A stretch of DNA of 26,212 bases from CAYXVU01 sp964468725 (GTDB taxonomy: Bacteria; Acidobacteriota; Blastocatellia; UBA7656): positions 1 through 26,212 of the forward strand of contig CAYXVU010000065.1 in NCBI GenBank assembly GCA_964468725.1, given 5' to 3'. Made by a program: the position numbers and the translations under genes. This document shows positions 24,616 to 26,212 of the stretch, piece after piece (the first letter of the stretch is position 1; each line of letters begins with the position of its first letter). The notes beneath the pieces were generated by a model that was given only the letters and a program-made list of their open reading frames with translations, searched no databases and was not told the origin of the DNA.

Positions 24616-25821
24616 TTACGGGTGAAGAGCCGTAACGCGATTGGTCTGCTTCGATTTTATGGATTGACCTTCTCCAAGGCTGAGCCATTCGACGAGTTGC
24701 GCGGTGTGCGTCTTCCATGAAAACCGTTCCGCTAAATCATCGCAGGCAGGGGCAAGCGGCTTGCCGGTTTGCGTCCAGTCTCTCCACACTTTGACCAACT
24801 GTGTGGCGTCCAATGGATCAACATAGGTGGCATAATCGCCGCACAGTTCATGCGCATAGGGGCGATCCGCACAGATGAGAGGTTTGCCCATAGCCATCGC
24901 TTCGACCAAGGGATGGCCAAACGATTCACAGATGGAAGGAAAGATGCAGGCATCTACTGATTGATAGAGCGTCAGCAAGTCTTCTCCAAACTTCTGCCCG
25001 ACCGCTTGTAAGTAACCCGAACCGATCAAGTCATGGGATTCGATCACAGCGCGGTCTGTGGCATAACAGGATTGCGGGCCATGATCGAGGCGAGAGGTGA
25101 CGACGACGCGCACCGGCAAGCCTTCTTGTTTTGCCAAGGCAAGGGCGTTGAGCAAATAGCCGAGGTTTTTTTGCAGCGTATAGTTCATTACATAAAGAAA
25201 AGTGAGCGGCGCATGGCTCACCTCGACCTTTTCAGGGTGCAGGGTGCGGCGCGCATGATGCTGTTCAAATAGCGCGCTAATCCCATAGTGATTGATTGCG
25301 CCAAAAGGTTGTAGTATCGGAATCTTCTTTTCGACTAACTGGCGCATCGCTACACTCGGATAAACGATCCGATGACAACCAACGGCTCCGGCCTGAATCA
25401 ACCACCTTTGAATCCGACGTGTCAGCCGATGCTTGACGGTTTCGCGTTCAAGAAATTCGTCATCGAAATAGATCGCGTTGCGTAACAAGGTAATTGTCGG
25501 CGAGTTCTTCACAATCGGCGAAAAGCTGCCAGAGCAAAACAGAGCATCAACCTTCTTGAGCTTAACCAAGATTGGCAAAACGAGTTGGTCGAAGATCAAA
25601 CGAGTAAGCGAATTGCGTGCGGCAAGTGGCAGCACACATACCTCAACCCAATCGGGCAGTTCATGGTCATTGAGCGGTGCAGGGAGCAGCAGAATCAATC
25701 GGACATCTTTGTCCGTTAGCTGCGCGATGAGCTCCGGCAAGACGGCGCGCAGATAGGTGATGCCGCCTCCGACTTTGGCGCCGAGCCAATGAATGCAAAT
25801 CGTACCGTGTCGAAAACGCAT
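24616..25821 (-). CDS. GT4 glycosyltransferase
   Basis: The 401-residue GT-B protein begins MRFRHGTICIHWLGAKVGGG, where the glycine-rich turn is the N-terminal acceptor-side loop. The C-terminal domain has FLYVMNYTLQKNLGYLLNAL and FPSICESFGHPLVEAMAMGK with the EX7E pair at Glu299 and Glu307, then YATYVDPLD. It should transfer a sugar with retention to a lipid-linked glycan. An ATG four codons earlier (25833) lacks a ribosome-binding site, whereas 25821 has GAGG 6 nt upstream, so I use the latter. Its first codons lie inside a 55-bp repeat that occurs again at the window end, so sequence upstream of the gene needs care. Confidence 0.92.
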   Translation of the reverse strand: MRFRHGTICIHWLGAKVGGGITYLRAVLPELIAQLTDKDVRLILLLPAPLNDHELPDWVEVCVLPLAARNSLTRLIFDQLVLPILVKLKKVDALFCSGSFSPIVKNSPTITLLRNAIYFDDEFLERETVKHRLTRRIQRWLIQAGAVGCHRIVYPSVAMRQLVEKKIPILQPFGAINHYGISALFEQHHARRTLHPEKVEVSHAPLTFLYVMNYTLQKNLGYLLNALALAKQEGLPVRVVVTSRLDHGPQSCYATDRAVIESHDLIGSGYLQAVGQKFGEDLLTLYQSVDACIFPSICESFGHPLVEAMAMGKPLICADRPYAHELCGDYATYVDPLDATQLVKVWRDWTQTGKPLAPACDDLAERFSWKTHTAQLVEWLSLGEGQSIKSKQTNRVTALHP

Positions 25822-25855
25822 AGGTTTCCTCATAATGGTGAGGTCTTTTGATTTC
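25801..25855. repeat. 55-bp direct repeat, inner copy
   Basis: This segment is identical over 55 bp to 26158-26212. It covers the start codon, ribosome-binding site and first six codons of the GT4 gene (from 25821). The base before each copy differs, so the left boundary of identity is exact. The two copies are 357 bp apart, start to start. Confidence 0.95.
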
Positions 25856-26020
25856 CGACTTTGGAGGGGTCAAATCGGTTCATTCATTAGGGGCAAGATT
25901 AGGTTTTACCGGCAAAAGCTTGCTTGAAGCAAACCATTTTTTGCGGCCATACATTCGCCTATCGAAACCGTTTCAAGAATTCACTAATACGAAAGTGGCT
26001 ACGTCTTTAATTTTTGCCCC
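25856..26020. other. Non-coding spacer upstream of the GT4 gene
   Basis: I see no gene here. On the minus strand it separates a possible gene tail from the GT4 gene. It holds a short palindrome, TTGCTTGAAGCAA, around 25919-25931. No promoter with good boxes is evident. If a promoter for the GT4-led transcript exists in the window, it should be here. Confidence 0.5.
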
Positions 26021-26212
26021 TCAACTCCGTCGCGCACGCACCGCCATGACACGGGAATAGACTCGTGTCGCCGCGCCGCCAGTCTCGATTAGATCAATCA
26101 GCATCGGCGCAAGGCGCAAGAATTGCCAAAGTATTCGGCGAATGCGCGAGCGCAGCGCGTACCGTGTCGAAAACGCATAGGTTTCCTCATAATGGTGAGG
26201 TCTTTTGATTTC
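26021..26212 (-). CDS. Possible C-terminal tail of an unidentified gene, cut by the window edge
   Basis: A minus-strand frame is open from the window edge to a TGA at 26021-26023. Left of the repeat boundary (26157) it reads LRSRIRRILWQFLRLAP, then MLIDLIETGGAATRVYSRV and MAVRARRS at the end. The regular Arg/Leu-rich pattern with an amphipathic helix looks like a real protein end, and it lies on the same strand as the operon. I do not recognise the family. Upstream codons (26158-26212) fall in the 55-bp repeat, where in the inner copy the same frame overlaps the GT4 start out of register; that part may be an assembly artefact. Only the last 45 or so codons are worth trusting. Confidence 0.35.
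   Translation of the reverse strand, partial: EIKRPHHYEETYAFSTRYALRSRIRRILWQFLRLAPMLIDLIETGGAATRVYSRVMAVRARRS
26158..26212. repeat. 55-bp direct repeat, copy at the window end
   Basis: It is identical to 25801-25855 and runs to the last base of the window, so its true right boundary cannot be seen. In the GT4 reading frame this copy would encode the same first residues (MRFRHGT) and then diverge to a stop about 20 codons later. It is therefore not a second intact gene start. Confidence 0.95.

Noticed and set aside
1..26212. CRISPR arrays, tRNA or rRNA genes, insertion sequences
   Set aside because: I saw no regularly spaced repeats, tRNA-like cloverleaf, rRNA segment or transposase motif on either strand.

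Overview
The window is about 26 kb of bacterial DNA of moderate GC content. Every gene I can support lies on the minus strand, so transcription runs from the right end to the left. The content fits a soil-type Acidobacteriota member: a decayed fragment of the FtsX/MacB-like permease family (the 'ADOP' proteins abundant in that phylum), paired FecR-like secreted proteins, and a long exopolysaccharide or surface-glycan locus. This assignment is an inference from gene families, with no marker gene behind it.

Right and central part (about 26.2 to 6.0 kb), in order of transcription: a possible truncated gene tail, a GT4 glycosyltransferase, an AsnB-type amidotransferase, a fused alcohol-dehydrogenase-like/Gfo-Idh-MocA oxidoreductase, a heparinase II/III-like lyase, a GT39/ArnT-like membrane glycosyltransferase, a membrane-anchored GT2, a WbuB-like GT4, an ATP-grasp ligase, a methyltransferase, a DegT-family PLP enzyme, a WecA/MraY-like sugar-1-phosphate transferase, a PglE-like sugar aminotransferase, a PglF/WbpM-like nucleotide-sugar 4,6-dehydratase, and RmlC. 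Stop/start overlaps (ATGA or TAATG) and very short gaps join most of these genes. A likely scheme: dehydratase plus aminotransferase make a UDP-4-amino-4,6-dideoxy sugar, the WecA-like enzyme loads a first sugar-phosphate on undecaprenyl phosphate, the GTs extend it, and the amidotransferase, ligase and methyltransferase decorate it. The lyase trims or degrades a uronic-acid-containing product. No Wzx flippase, Wzy polymerase or outer-membrane exporter is visible, so the locus probably continues beyond the right edge.

Left part (about 6.0 to 0.3 kb): a clear sigma70-type promoter (TTGACA, 17 nt, TATTCT) and a leader hairpin precede two tandem paralogous FecR-like exported proteins. Then come a small zinc-ribbon membrane protein, an exported coiled-coil protein whose N-terminal part resembles VirB9/TrbG, a lytic transglycosylase, and after a 352-bp gap a secreted S41-family peptidase. 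The leftmost 336 bp carry only the decayed permease fragment.

The last 55 bp of the window exactly repeat an internal segment (25801-25855). This could be a real tandem duplication or an assembly-end artefact, so the sequence right of about 25856 should be treated with caution.
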